Source: SCGC-AAA076-P13 sp964276235
GTDB taxonomy: Bacteria > Pseudomonadota > Gammaproteobacteria > Magnimaribacterales > D2472
Reading direction: 5' to 3'
DNA length: 64,000 nt
Assembly: GCA_964276235.1 (NCBI GenBank)
Contig: CAXYEK010000001.1
Span: 744,001 to 808,000 of the forward strand
Shown: positions 38,001-47,421 of the stretch, in pieces
Numbering within the stretch: position 1 is the first letter of the stretch
How the letters are laid out: every line of letters begins with the position of its first letter
Notes under the pieces: generated by a model
Databases searched by the model: none
Told to the model about the DNA's origin: nothing
The model's input: only the letters and a program-made list of their open reading frames with translations
Position numbers and translations under genes: made by a program

Positions 38001-38104
38001 TTTAACTTTTTATATCTATTTTTTTTATACTCTTACTCTTGTTTATTAACTTATTAGTGATAGGTTTAAATTAGAATTAAAATTTAATTAGGAGATAATT
38101 ACAC

Positions 38105-38812
38105 ATGAAAAAATATTTTTTAAGTCTTGTTGCTTTATTACTTATTTCATCTCAATCCTTAAGTGCAGCTGGCTATCTTGCTTCATATTCAATGAAAGTT
38201 TCAGATCCAGCTAGTTATATGGAAGCAATGGATGAGTTGATGAGTTCTGAATGGGGAAAATCTTTTCCTGCAGTTGTAGCAGTTCATGCCTATGACTTTA
38301 ACGGTTATGATGATGCAACTCATACAGTCGTCTTAAACTATTCAGATACAGCAAGCCTAGGCAAAGGAACAGAGTCTTTTACCCATCCAACATTCTTATC
38401 ATTTTTAGGAAAAACAACTTCAATTGTTGAGAATATTGAGCAGTCACTAAATATGAAACTTATTAGTGGTGGTGATGAAGACCCAGCAAAGAATAATGTT
38501 TATATGATTTATAGAATGCAAGTCGATGAACCAACTAAATATGCTAATGCATATTCAAAGCTTATCAAAGCACAAGAAGAAGCTGGAAACATTGAAGGGA
38601 CTTATGGGCTTAGACAGCATGTAAGCGGAAGTGTTAACTACTATACACATTATGCATATACAAGTGCTGGAAGTGTTGCTGATGCTATGGAATCAAGTGA
38701 AGTATTATATTCAAGTGACTCATATAAAAAGTTCTCAAAAGAGACAAATGGAAACAGAAAACTAATGAATGTTTCTATGTTAACTAACGTTAAAACTTAC
38801 AACTCTAACTAA
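38105..38812 (+). CDS. Secreted tandem ABM-like protein
   Basis: 235 residues with a signal peptide (MKKYFLSLVALLLISSQSLSA). The mature protein has two similar halves, AGYLASYSMKVSDPASYMEAM and NNVYMIYRMQVDEPTKYANA, each starting with a strand and then a helix, as in dimeric alpha/beta-barrel proteins. So it looks like an internal duplication. A ribosome site AGGAGATAATTACAC precedes the start. A terminator follows its stop. Similar two-part secreted proteins lie at 39926 and 62893. Function unknown. Confidence 0.7.
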   Translation: MKKYFLSLVALLLISSQSLSAAGYLASYSMKVSDPASYMEAMDELMSSEWGKSFPAVVAVHAYDFNGYDDATHTVVLNYSDTASLGKGTESFTHPTFLSFLGKTTSIVENIEQSLNMKLISGGDEDPAKNNVYMIYRMQVDEPTKYANAYSKLIKAQEEAGNIEGTYGLRQHVSGSVNYYTHYAYTSAGSVADAMESSEVLYSSDSYKKFSKETNGNRKLMNVSMLTNVKTYNSN

Positions 38813-38826
38813 TTATGTAATTAGGC

Positions 38827-38855
38827 AAAAAAGGGAGTTTTAAGCTCCCTTTTTT
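38827..38855 (+). terminator. Rho-independent terminator
   Basis: AAAGGGAG (38830-38837), loop TTTTAAG, CTCCCTTT (38845-38852), then T run. Confidence 0.85.
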
Positions 38856-38878
38856 ATTAATAGAGTTAAAATGTATAG

Positions 38879-39844
38879 ATGAGAGTAGTTAATAAATTTT
38901 TCTTCATATCTATCTTTTTTATAGTGTCTTGTGGCGGTGGGGGTGGATCTTCTGTTGTTCCTGACACCTCTAGTCCCGATCCCATCTCAACAGAAATAAC
39001 TGAATCCTGTGTTGATTATGGTACAAATGCTAAAAAGTGTACTCTTACTCATAAAACTCTAGAAAGATACTATATTGTTTATGTGCCTGAATCAGGTGCA
39101 AGCGAAGAAAATCTTCCTTTACTGTTTGCCCTTCATGGATATGGAAGTACTGCAGAAAATCATAAAAACTATACAAACTATGAACCAATTGCAGAGGCTA
39201 ATAAATTTATAGTCATATACCCTCAAGGTTCTTTTTTGAATGGAGCTTTAACATCTGGAAATCATTGGAATGTTGGTAGCTGGACTATTGGAAGTACAGC
39301 AGATGATGTCGATTTTATAAATGAAGTAATAGACCTTGTCGATAAAAAGGAATCTATAAATCAAAATAGAATATATTCTTCCGGAATGTCTAATGGAGGG
39401 TTTATGAGCTATCACTTGGCTTGCAACCTCAGCTCAAAGATTGCAGCAATTGTTTCAGTAACAGGCTCTATGAGCAAGGAAACCCTAGAAAACTGTAATC
39501 CATCTCATCCTACTCCAATGCTCCAAATTCATGGAACATTAGATGCAACTGTTAACTTTGATGGGAATTCATCTTTAAATATGGAATCAATAGATAGTGT
39601 TCTTAATTATTGGTCTACTTATAACTCATGCGATCCTAACCCAACCCTAATAGTCACTGATTATGTTGATTTTTCGATTGATCATATGAAATATAATAAT
39701 TGCCTTAATAGTGTAAAAGTTGAACTGTATAAAGTTAGTAATATGGGTCATACATGGCCTGGTAAGCAAAGATATGGAATTAGTGCATCAGAAGAAGTGT
39801 GGAATTTTGTTTCTCAGTTTGATATTAACGGAAAAATCAACTAA
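38879..39844 (+). CDS. Poly(3-hydroxybutyrate) depolymerase/feruloyl-esterase-like lipoprotein
   Basis: 321 residues. Signal peptide with lipobox FIVSC, followed by glycines. LLFALHGYGSTAENHKNY holds the oxyanion-hole HG motif, and YSSGMSNGGFMSYHLACNL has the nucleophile Ser at about 171. The later THPTPMLQIHGTLDATVNFDG carries the acid residue region, and NMGHTWPG the catalytic His. This is the PhaC-unrelated LpqC/esterase PHB-depolymerase type (alpha/beta hydrolase, carbohydrate esterase family 1-like). It is probably at the cell surface, cutting polyester or feruloyl/acetyl esters on polysaccharides. Substrate cannot be resolved. Confidence 0.88.
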   Translation: MRVVNKFFFISIFFIVSCGGGGGSSVVPDTSSPDPISTEITESCVDYGTNAKKCTLTHKTLERYYIVYVPESGASEENLPLLFALHGYGSTAENHKNYTNYEPIAEANKFIVIYPQGSFLNGALTSGNHWNVGSWTIGSTADDVDFINEVIDLVDKKESINQNRIYSSGMSNGGFMSYHLACNLSSKIAAIVSVTGSMSKETLENCNPSHPTPMLQIHGTLDATVNFDGNSSLNMESIDSVLNYWSTYNSCDPNPTLIVTDYVDFSIDHMKYNNCLNSVKVELYKVSNMGHTWPGKQRYGISASEEVWNFVSQFDINGKIN

Positions 39845-39925
39845 ACGATTCAACTCCTTATAACTTTTTATATTTTATTCATTAATGTATTATTAATGAT
39901 CATATTAATTTACTGGAGTGTAAAA

Positions 39926-40681
39926 ATGAAATTATTATTAACTTTAAGTTTAGTCTTCTCTTTTGGCATAGTTGCTGATGGACATGAAGAAGATAAACCA
40001 ATGTATGAGCCTAATAAAGGCGAATACTATATGAATGTCTTTAAAGACGGCAAGGATATGGATGACTTGATGAAGTGGTCTAAAGAATTTGCTGAATGGT
40101 CATCAAAGGGGGAGGCAGCAGAAGCTTTCAAGAACTATCGCGCTGCAATATTAGTTCCTTACTATGGAAATAATCTAGATACTTTTGATGTTATTTGGCT
40201 TGGAACTAGCCCAAATCCTTCTGAGCATTATGCTGGAAATGATTATTGGATAAAAAATGGTGGAAAATTGCAAGCCAAGCTTCCAGTTACATTTCCTCAA
40301 GTAATTGATACATGGCAAAGAACAGTCTCAGAAACACCTGACGGAAATGCAGAATATGTTACTTATTCTGATTGTACATATGGAGAGGGTGTTACTGGTG
40401 AGCAAATGTATGATGCTTATTTTGCCTATGCACAAGCAGCCAAGAAACTTGGTGACGTTGCCGGCAGAAAAATGATCTGGCCTACAATGGGTGTAGATCA
40501 AGAATGGAGCCAGAATTATGATTTTGTTCAAGCTGTTTATACTTCTTCAATAAAAGCTTATGGAGAGAATTGGACTAATTTTTGGAGCTCTGCTGAAGAG
40601 ATGCCAGAAGCTGTAGCCATGTCTGATTTAGGTGGCTCTTGTTCTAATGAGAGGTCATTTACTATAGTACCTGTTAAATAA
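39926..40681 (+). CDS. Secreted protein of a tandem alpha/beta-barrel-like family
   Basis: 251 residues. ATG at 39926 is preceded by TGGAG and starts a signal peptide (MKLLLTLSLVFSFGIVADG). First half: GEYYMNVFKDGKDMDDLMKW and TFDVIWLGTSPNPSEHYAGN. Second half: AEYVTYSDCTYGEGVTGEQM and a repeat-like continuation. Its layout is like the lipoprotein at 62893-63636 (strand, long helix, then a WLGTS/WLDLW strand), so they are probably paralogues. A terminator follows. Function unknown. Confidence 0.7.
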   Translation: MKLLLTLSLVFSFGIVADGHEEDKPMYEPNKGEYYMNVFKDGKDMDDLMKWSKEFAEWSSKGEAAEAFKNYRAAILVPYYGNNLDTFDVIWLGTSPNPSEHYAGNDYWIKNGGKLQAKLPVTFPQVIDTWQRTVSETPDGNAEYVTYSDCTYGEGVTGEQMYDAYFAYAQAAKKLGDVAGRKMIWPTMGVDQEWSQNYDFVQAVYTSSIKAYGENWTNFWSSAEEMPEAVAMSDLGGSCSNERSFTIVPVK

Positions 40682-40696
40682 ATATTTAACTAAATA

Positions 40697-40727
40697 AAAA
40701 GGAGGCTAGTTAGTCTCCTTTTTTTTT
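40697..40727 (+). terminator. Rho-independent terminator
   Basis: AAAAGGAG (40697-40704), loop GCTAGTTAGT, CTCCTTTT (40715-40722), then T run. Confidence 0.85.
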
Positions 40728-40748
40728 GCCATAGTGCATAATAATTTA

Positions 40749-41885
40749 ATGGAAGATTACTCCAAACATATTGCAATAATCGGAGCTGGAATTTCTGGAC
40801 TAGCACTTGCTTCTACATTAAAAAGAGCTGATATCCCTGTTGTAATTTTTGAAAAATCCTCAAATGTTAGTGAGCATGGTGCAGGAATCTCATTATCCAG
40901 AAATGGAAGGACTGTTCTTAAGCATTTAGGCTTAGATCAAAAAATAGCTGAAAAATCAGGCAAGCCTGAAAAAGCTTCTTTTTTTTCTAATGGAAAAGAA
41001 ATAACTTCAATCCCAGTTGATGTTATTACAACCTCAAGACAGACAATTTATAAAGCACTATTAGATGACTATACGAGTCTTGATGGTGAAATTATATTTA
41101 ATTATGAGCTATCAAATATTGATTTAGAAGAATCAAGTATTTCATTTACCAACAACTCATCTCATAAGGTGCTTCATATCGTCGCATGCGATGGTATTAA
41201 GTCTTACTGTAGAAAAAAATGTTTTCCTTCATCTGGAGAGCCAAATTATAGTGGTTACTCTGTATGGAGAGGGATAATAGATAAGAAACAGAAAAATATC
41301 GAGACTCACTTGGGGCCAAACTTCCATGTTGTTACATATCCAATTAATAGTACTCGAACAAGTTTTGTGGCTGCAATAAAGACAAATGCACAATATAAAG
41401 AATCTTGGAAAGTAAAAGGATCTTATAGAGATCTAAAATCTGATTTACCAGTTGATATGGAATCAGTATTTCCATTTTTAAAAGAAGATGAAGATCTTTA
41501 TAAATGGGGAGTCTTTACAAGACCCAAAGCAAATAAGTTATTTTCAAAAAATATAACCTTTCTAGGGGATGCTGCACATCCAATAGTTCCATTTATTGGC
41601 CAAGGAGGATGTTTGGCTCTTGAAGATGCTTATGTATTTGGAATGCTTGTATCGAAATTTAAAAATGATTTTAATAAAATACAAATTGCATATCAAAAGA
41701 TAAGATTAAAAAGGATTCATCAAATACAATTGCTATCAGAGAGACAAGGATTGTTAAACCATCTTAAAAATCCTTTTCTGATTCTCTGTAGGAATTTAAT
41801 AATGAAATATTCCCCTGTCATAAGCAAAAGAGTAAAGCTTGTGTGGAATTATGATCCTATGAATGAGATTAATAGTATTAAATAA
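40749..41885 (+). CDS. FAD-dependent monooxygenase (UbiH/salicylate-hydroxylase family)
   Basis: 378 residues. The FAD motif IAIIGAGISGLALASTLKRA is at residues 8-27. The second FAD/NADPH motif, HIVACDGIKSYCRKKC, replaces the usual GADGxxSxxR, and TFLGDAAHPIVPFIGQGGCL is the conserved GDAAH segment. These enzymes hydroxylate aromatic substrates such as salicylate, quinone precursors or kynurenine. The nearby indoleamine dioxygenase makes a kynurenine-type substrate conceivable but unproved. I chose ATG 40749 because MEDYSKHIAIIGAG begins directly before the motif. Confidence 0.88.
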   Translation: MEDYSKHIAIIGAGISGLALASTLKRADIPVVIFEKSSNVSEHGAGISLSRNGRTVLKHLGLDQKIAEKSGKPEKASFFSNGKEITSIPVDVITTSRQTIYKALLDDYTSLDGEIIFNYELSNIDLEESSISFTNNSSHKVLHIVACDGIKSYCRKKCFPSSGEPNYSGYSVWRGIIDKKQKNIETHLGPNFHVVTYPINSTRTSFVAAIKTNAQYKESWKVKGSYRDLKSDLPVDMESVFPFLKEDEDLYKWGVFTRPKANKLFSKNITFLGDAAHPIVPFIGQGGCLALEDAYVFGMLVSKFKNDFNKIQIAYQKIRLKRIHQIQLLSERQGLLNHLKNPFLILCRNLIMKYSPVISKRVKLVWNYDPMNEINSIK

Positions 41886-41936
41886 TTTATATATATTCCT
41901 TATTGGTTATTTGATTGAAGTTGCTATAATTTCGCA

Positions 41937-44163
41937 ATGAATATATTTAACAAACTAGTCTCAATTTTTAAATCACCAAGCCTTGATGAGGATTCAAATC
42001 AAGACACCTCTTCATCGTTATCGATTAAAGTATCTCATCAATTGAAAGATTTTCTTGATAATGAAGTTCTTGATGGTCTAGATATCTCATCAGATGCTTT
42101 TTGGTCTTCTTTTGAAGAAATACTAGATGAATTCACTCCAAGAAATAAAGCTCTTTTAGAGAGAAGAGAGGATATGCAATCCCAAATAGATACTTGGCAT
42201 ATTGAAAGAAAAGGGGATGAACATAATCATGATGAGTATAAGTCCTTTCTTGAAGATATTGGTTATCTAGCTCCTAGGAGTGGAGATTTTTCAATAACTA
42301 CCTCAAATGTTGATCCTGAGATAAAAACCATTGCAGGCCCTCAATTAGTCGTTCCGGTAATGAATGCGAGATTTGCTTTGAATGCAGCCAATGCTAGATG
42401 GGGAAGTTTATATGATGCCCTTTATGGAACTGATGTTATAAGTGAAGATGATGGAGCTCAAAGAGAAGGTGGCTACAACTCTGTAAGAGGAGATAAAGTA
42501 ATTGCATTTGCTAAGAATTTTCTTGATGAAACAGTTCCCTTAGAGGAAGGAAGTTTTACTAACGTAATAGAATTTAATTTTGTTGATGGAAATTTACTAA
42601 TGACTCTTTCTGATGGAGTTAAAGTTGGGTTAAGAGATGCTAATCAGTATATTGGCTATGCCGATAATGGAGATGATGCATTCGGTTTATTATTTAAAAA
42701 CAATAATCTTCATTTTGAAATTCAAGTTGATAAAACGCATTCAATTGGTAGTACTGATCCTGCGGGAATCAAAGATGTTCTTATGGAGTCAGCTATAACA
42801 ACAATTCAAGATTGCGAAGACTCTGTTGCAGCAGTTGATGGTGAAGATAAGACTATTGTTTATAGAAATTGGTTAGGTCTTATGAAAGGAGATCTTAAGG
42901 AATCTTTTGCTAAAAATGGGACTCAAATGACTAGAGAGCTTAGTCCAGATAGACACTATAAAACAAAAAATGGTTCTGATATGTCCTTGTCAGGTAGAAG
43001 TTTAATGTTGGTAAGAAATGTAGGACATCTTATGACTAATCCAGGGATATTAGATTCATCTGGTAATGAAGTTTTTGAAGGAATTATGGATGCTATGTTT
43101 ACTATTTGTATTGCCAAACATGATCTGAATAGCAAAAGTCAAAAGAAAAATTCAAATACAGGAAGTGTTTATATCGTTAAGCCAAAAATGCATGGACCAG
43201 AAGAGGTCCAATTCACTTGTGACTTATTTGCAGCTGTTGAAAAGGCACTTAATATTCCTGCTTTAACTATAAAAATTGGAATTATGGATGAAGAAAGAAG
43301 AACAACAGTTAATTTAAAGGAATGTATTGAAGTTGCTAAGGATAGGGTCATTTTTATAAATACTGGTTTCTTAGATAGAACAGGTGATGAGATTCATACT
43401 AGTATGGAAGCAGGACCAATGATTTCAAAAGTTGATATGAAACTTCACAATTGGATTTCATCCTATGAGGACTGGAATGTGGATATTGGTCTCGAGACTG
43501 GTTTTAAAGGTAATGCACAGATAGGTAAAGGAATGTGGCCGATGCCTGATGAAATGCTTTCTATGTATAAGGTAAAAACAATGCATCCTAAAGCAGGAGC
43601 TAACTGTGCATGGGTTCCTTCCCCAACAGCTGCTTCTCTTCATGCAATTCATTATCATCAGATACTTGTTAGTGATGAGCAAGAAAAAATATCTAATAGA
43701 AACAAAGCAAGTCTTGATTCTATTCTTGATATACCAGTTCATAAAAATCCTAACGAAATTTCAGCTGAAGAAGTTCAAGCTGAGTTAGATAATAATTGTC
43801 AGGGTATTTTAGGGTATGTAGTTAGATGGGTAGATCAGGGAGTCGGTTGTTCGAAAGTTCCAGATATAAATAATGTTGGTCTTATGGAAGATAGAGCAAC
43901 TTGCAGAATATCAAGTCAACATATAGCCAATTGGCTTCATCACGGGCTTTGCAATAAAGAGCAAGTTATTGAATCAATGAAAAAAATGGCTTTAATAGTG
44001 GATGATCAAAATAGTTCAGATCGCAACCTATATCAACATGGCTCCGTCATATGATGGACTAGCTTTTGAGGCAGCCTGTAATTTAGCTATTGAAGGAAGA
44101 GTTCAACCAAGTGGTTACACAGAACCTATTCTTCATAAAACAAGATTGAAGTTTAAAGCTTAA
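41937..44163 (+). CDS. glcB: Malate synthase G (frame break near 44030)
   Basis: Condenses glyoxylate with acetyl-CoA to malate. The N-terminal clasp (LLERREDMQSQIDTWHIERK), GPQLVVPVMNARFALNAANA with the substrate loop, SVAAVDGEDKTIVYRNWLGL, and the catalytic TIKIGIMDEERRTTVNLKEC segment with the conserved Arg and Glu residues are present. The frame slips near 44030, and the next frame gives MAPSYDGLAFEAACNLAIEG and RVQPSGYTEPILHKTRLKFK, the normal family end with its APSxDG. Joined length is about 741 residues, typical for form G. Isocitrate lyase is not in the window. Confidence 0.95.
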
Positions 44164-44451
44164 ATGAAAGCTTATTGGGTAGTAAGGTGTCATGTGACTG
44201 ATCCTATTGAATTTAGTAAATATGCTGAAATGGCTGGTCCTATAATTAAAAAATATAATGGTACTTTTCTTTCAAGGGGAGGAGAGCAGATAGAGCTAGA
44301 AGGTAATGGCTATGAGAGAACCGTGCTTATTGAATTCGCAGGTCTTGAAGAAGCTAAGAGTTGTTATAACTCTCCTGAATATAAAGAAGCACTTCTATAT
44401 ATAGAAAAATCAGCAGAAAGACTTGTAGTTATGGTTGAGGGCGTAAGTTAA
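44164..44451 (+). CDS. DUF1330 family protein
   Basis: 95 residues, beginning directly after the malate synthase stop (TAAATG). MKAYWVVRCHVTDPIEFSKY, then YNGTFLSRGGEQIELEGN, and VLIEFAGLEEAKSCYNSPEY match the DUF1330 pattern, a dimeric ferredoxin-like fold. Its biochemical role is unknown. It overlaps the stop of the convergent indoleamine dioxygenase gene by four bases. Co-transcription with glcB is likely. Confidence 0.88.
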   Translation: MKAYWVVRCHVTDPIEFSKYAEMAGPIIKKYNGTFLSRGGEQIELEGNGYERTVLIEFAGLEEAKSCYNSPEYKEALLYIEKSAERLVVMVEGVS

Positions 44452-45598
44452 TTATTTATTTTTTGCTTCTGGGTTTCGTCTCTGTGTTTTTTTAAATACT
44501 TCATGAAAGGAGTTCCGCCCGTTCCTGTTATTGTTGAGCCACCTCTTCCAAAAGGGTTTTCTATTTGTGATTGTTTGTGAATATAGGTAGCGGCAAATTC
44601 AAGATGCAATGCTCTAAATTTTCTTATTTCCTCCAAACATTTATTGTATTCATTAATAAGTTTCTTTGATTGATGAATAAAATGCTTTGCATTTGATCTT
44701 TGCTCAACTTTTTCAATCATTAATCTATGTTCTGGAGGCATGTAATCTCTCATTTCATTCAGATAATGTCGTAAGTGATCTTTTGTATGATAAATGCCTA
44801 AAGCGCCATCTAAAAAAGGCATAATACTGCTTTGTGCGCCTGTCTCTCCTCTAAAAAATTGTGGTTTATTATCGAATTGACTTTCATATATCAGACCTTT
44901 CTTGAGATCTGGATTATCTTTTGTTCCAAAGATAAAAGGCCTTACTCTATGATAATAAATATATGGATCGCATTTCTCAGGCATCCTAGAAAATATAGAA
45001 TTTACATCTCTTAATGACGCTATTATTTGTTTAAGATAAATAGAATATGTTGCAATATCATCACTCTCTTTTAAGAATGATAATTTACTTGCTGCTGTCA
45101 CTGCTCTCCCAGCAGCGTTCTCAATACATACATGAATAGTAACAAACCAATCTTCATCGACTCCACCCAGAAAATTTGTAAGTAAAGCAACATTCTCTAG
45201 AGAAATGTCTTCTTTAACATTAGGCCTGTACCAATTATCTAGACAATAGCTTCCATAGCTAAGAATTGGAGGCCTACCTAAAATTTTAGCTACTTTAACC
45301 CAGGGCTTTGAAATAACTTCAGGCAAAACTTTCTCAGGTTTCCGTCCTCCCCAAATATAAGCATGCGCTATGAAACTTAGCTGAGCCATAGCTAACTTAA
45401 TTTCACGAATATCATTTCCTTTTAATAACACTGTCCTACTGAAAGGGCATTTGGGCCAATTGAATTAATAGTTTTTTGTACTCTGCCTGTAAGAAGCAGT
45501 TTTGGCAATTGACTAGCAATCTCGCTGAGTAGGTCTAGTGACTTAGATGAACTTTTATATGACTTTAAAGGATCTTTTTGAGGCAAGAATGTTTTCAT
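44448..45598 (-). CDS. Indoleamine 2,3-dioxygenase family protein (frame break near 45435)
   Basis: Heme enzyme that opens the indole ring of tryptophan to N-formylkynurenine. ATG at 45598 starts MKTFLPQKDPLKSYKSSSKS. The frame slips at about 45435 after GPNALSV, and continues RTVLLKGNDIREIKLAMAQL. Family signatures are SFIAHAYIWGGRKPEKVLP, RPFIFGTKDNPDL, the proximal-heme-His segment FRALHLEFAATYIHKQ, and GRGGSTITGTGGTPFMKYLK. About 383 residues joined. Bacterial IDO genes are sparse compared with tryptophan 2,3-dioxygenase. No kynureninase or formamidase was seen in the window. Confidence 0.92.
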
Positions 45599-45684
45599 AA
45601 TAGTTATATATTAAACATATATCTCTTATATATATAGTATGAATATTTAAAATGAAATAAATGCAACTTTTTTTATATTAAGTG

Positions 45685-45712
45685 TTGACATTGGATTTTA
45701 GAAGAGTATATT
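45685..45712 (+). promoter_or_regulatory. Strong sigma-70 promoter of an intergenic RNA
   Basis: TTGACA (45685-45690), a 16-base spacer, TATATT (45707-45712). Transcription would start near 45719, not far enough upstream to belong only to the pyk ATG at 46007. It is the best-matching promoter I saw in the window. Confidence 0.75.
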
Positions 45713-45718
45713 TATTAG

Positions 45719-45940
45719 ACCAACTTGATTCCGACTAAAGAACAACTGCAGACGGGAAGTAGAGAGAAAAAAGCTGGTAGAGCCCATAGGGTGAAAGCGT
45801 TTATAAGAGTCGACAATAAAAAAGAGCTTATATAACCCACCAAGAATTCAAAAGAAAGGATTCAAGGAGCTAAAGAAAATCTTACTTTAGACCCCTAAGG
45901 AACTCGAACTAAAAGAACAGAGCTAGTCTCTGTTTTTTTT
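45719..45940 (+). ncRNA. Candidate structured small RNA, about 220 nt, unassigned
   Basis: Between the divergent IDO gene and pyk lies a 408-base gap with a promoter, no convincing coding frame and a terminator. Predicted pairings seen by eye: CTAAAG (45735-45740) with CTTTAG (45885-45890); TTCC (45729-45732) with GGAA (45899-45902); TTGA (45725-45728) with TCGA (45904-45907). These form an end-to-end closing stem. Inside, GGGT (45789-45792) pairs with ACCC (45835-45838) and TATAAG (45802-45807) with CTTATA (45827-45832). The terminator AACAGAG/CTCTGTT lies at 45916-45934. I cannot match it to tmRNA, SRP RNA, RNase P or 6S RNA by signature; a divergent 6S-type RNA is possible from the single closed rod-like plan. 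Confidence 0.6.
45916..45940 (+). terminator. Rho-independent terminator of the intergenic RNA
   Basis: AACAGAG (45916-45922), loop CTAGT, CTCTGTT (45928-45934), then T run to 45940. It lies 67 bases before pyk. Confidence 0.9.
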
Positions 45941-46006
45941 CGTCTTGAATAAACACATACATTCCTGTTTAATACGCTCTCTTTAATGCTTTAACATCAA
46001 CAATAT

Positions 46007-47419
46007 ATGGAACATACAAGAACTAAAGTTATTTGTACTATAGGTCCGGCTACCAAAGACCTAGTCACATTAAAAAAACTATATAACAACGGCATGAATG
46101 TTGTGAGAATTAATATGTCTCATGCAACTCACAAATCTGCAAAGTCAGTTATTGAAAACATAAAGAAAATTAACAATGATCCAAAATCTAAATTTGGCCC
46201 AATTGGTATTTTATTAGATACTCAAGGCCCTGAAATTAGAACAGGTGATACTGAACATACCCTCGATCTTAAAGTAGGAGACGAAGTTACCTTAACTGTA
46301 AGGGATCAGATTGATGTTGAAACATCCTCAATTAAAATTAATTATAAGGGATTAATTAAAAGTGTTAACCCTGGATCAAAAATAACTGTAGACAATGGCT
46401 TAATTAACTTTGAAGTTCTATCAAAAGAAGAAGAGACACTTTTGTGTAGAGTTCTTGATGGAGGCAAGTTGGGTTCAAAACGTCACGTTAATCTTCCAGG
46501 TGTTAGGGTTAATATGCCATCAATAACCTCTCAAGATTTAGTTGATATTGATTTTGGTATTAAAAATAAAGTGGATTTTATTGCACTTTCTTTTGTAAGA
46601 GATAAAGAAGATTTAGATAAACTGCAAAAGATACTTAATAAAGCTAAATCTAAAGCAAAGATTATTGCAAAAATTGAAAACCAAGAAGGCTTAGATAACA
46701 TTGATGAAATATGTCAATCATCATGGGGTGTCATGGTAGCAAGGGGCGATCTTGGAATAGAAACTAGTCTGACTGATCTTCCTAATATACAAAGAAGGAT
46801 TATGCATGCTTGTGGCAAATGGGGAAAGAGATCAATAGTTGCAACTCACTTGCTTGAATCAATGATTGAAAATCCTACTCCTACGAGAGCAGAGGCTAGT
46901 GATGTTGCAAATGCAATATATGAGGGTGCTGATGCGGTGATGCTTTCTGGAGAAACCAGCGTAGGAAAATACCCAATTGAGTGCGTAAAGTTTTTAAAAT
47001 CTATCGCAGCTAAAACTGAAAAATTTAATACATTAGATTATGAGAAAAATCTTATTTCTAGTTCAGATTGGCAGCATATTGGAATCACAGCGAAGCATTT
47101 AGCTGAGCAAACTAATGCAGATGGGATTATTGCAATAACAAGAACTGGAGAAACAGCTAATCTTGTTTCAAATGCTAAGCCTAAAGGCTTTCCGATATAT
47201 ACATTTACTAATAATAAAAGTACTTATACGCAATTATCATTAATAGGATCATCAAAGCCTTATTTAATAGGTAGATTGAATAATCATGACAAAGCATTAG
47301 AAAAAGTTATCTCCATACTAAAAAAAGAGCATGATACTTCTGAAAGCTTGAAGTTTATTTTAGTGTCTGGCATTTTTTCAGAAAGCCATGCAGAAGCTAT
47401 TCAAATTATTAATACTTGA
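46007..47419 (+). CDS. pyk: Pyruvate kinase
   Basis: Makes pyruvate and ATP from phosphoenolpyruvate. The start is MEHTRTKVICTIGPATKDLV. LLDTQGPEIRTGD, IAKIENQEGLDNIDEI with the catalytic Lys, MVARGDLGIETSLTDLPNIQ, and EASDVANAIYEGADAVMLSGE are all present. Length is 470 residues, typical for type II enzymes without an extra C-terminal domain. The marC gene begins two bases after the stop. Confidence 0.97.
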   Translation: MEHTRTKVICTIGPATKDLVTLKKLYNNGMNVVRINMSHATHKSAKSVIENIKKINNDPKSKFGPIGILLDTQGPEIRTGDTEHTLDLKVGDEVTLTVRDQIDVETSSIKINYKGLIKSVNPGSKITVDNGLINFEVLSKEEETLLCRVLDGGKLGSKRHVNLPGVRVNMPSITSQDLVDIDFGIKNKVDFIALSFVRDKEDLDKLQKILNKAKSKAKIIAKIENQEGLDNIDEICQSSWGVMVARGDLGIETSLTDLPNIQRRIMHACGKWGKRSIVATHLLESMIENPTPTRAEASDVANAIYEGADAVMLSGETSVGKYPIECVKFLKSIAAKTEKFNTLDYEKNLISSSDWQHIGITAKHLAEQTNADGIIAITRTGETANLVSNAKPKGFPIYTFTNNKSTYTQLSLIGSSKPYLIGRLNNHDKALEKVISILKKEHDTSESLKFILVSGIFSESHAEAIQIINT

Positions 47420-47421
47420 TA

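Noticed and set aside
45719..45940. RNase P or tmRNA in the intergenic RNA
   Set aside because: GGTGAAA...TAAGAG and GCTTAT look a bit like RNase P parts, but the GAGGAAAGTCC core, required spacing and size (about 300+) are missing. No tRNA-like end or tag frame for tmRNA is seen.
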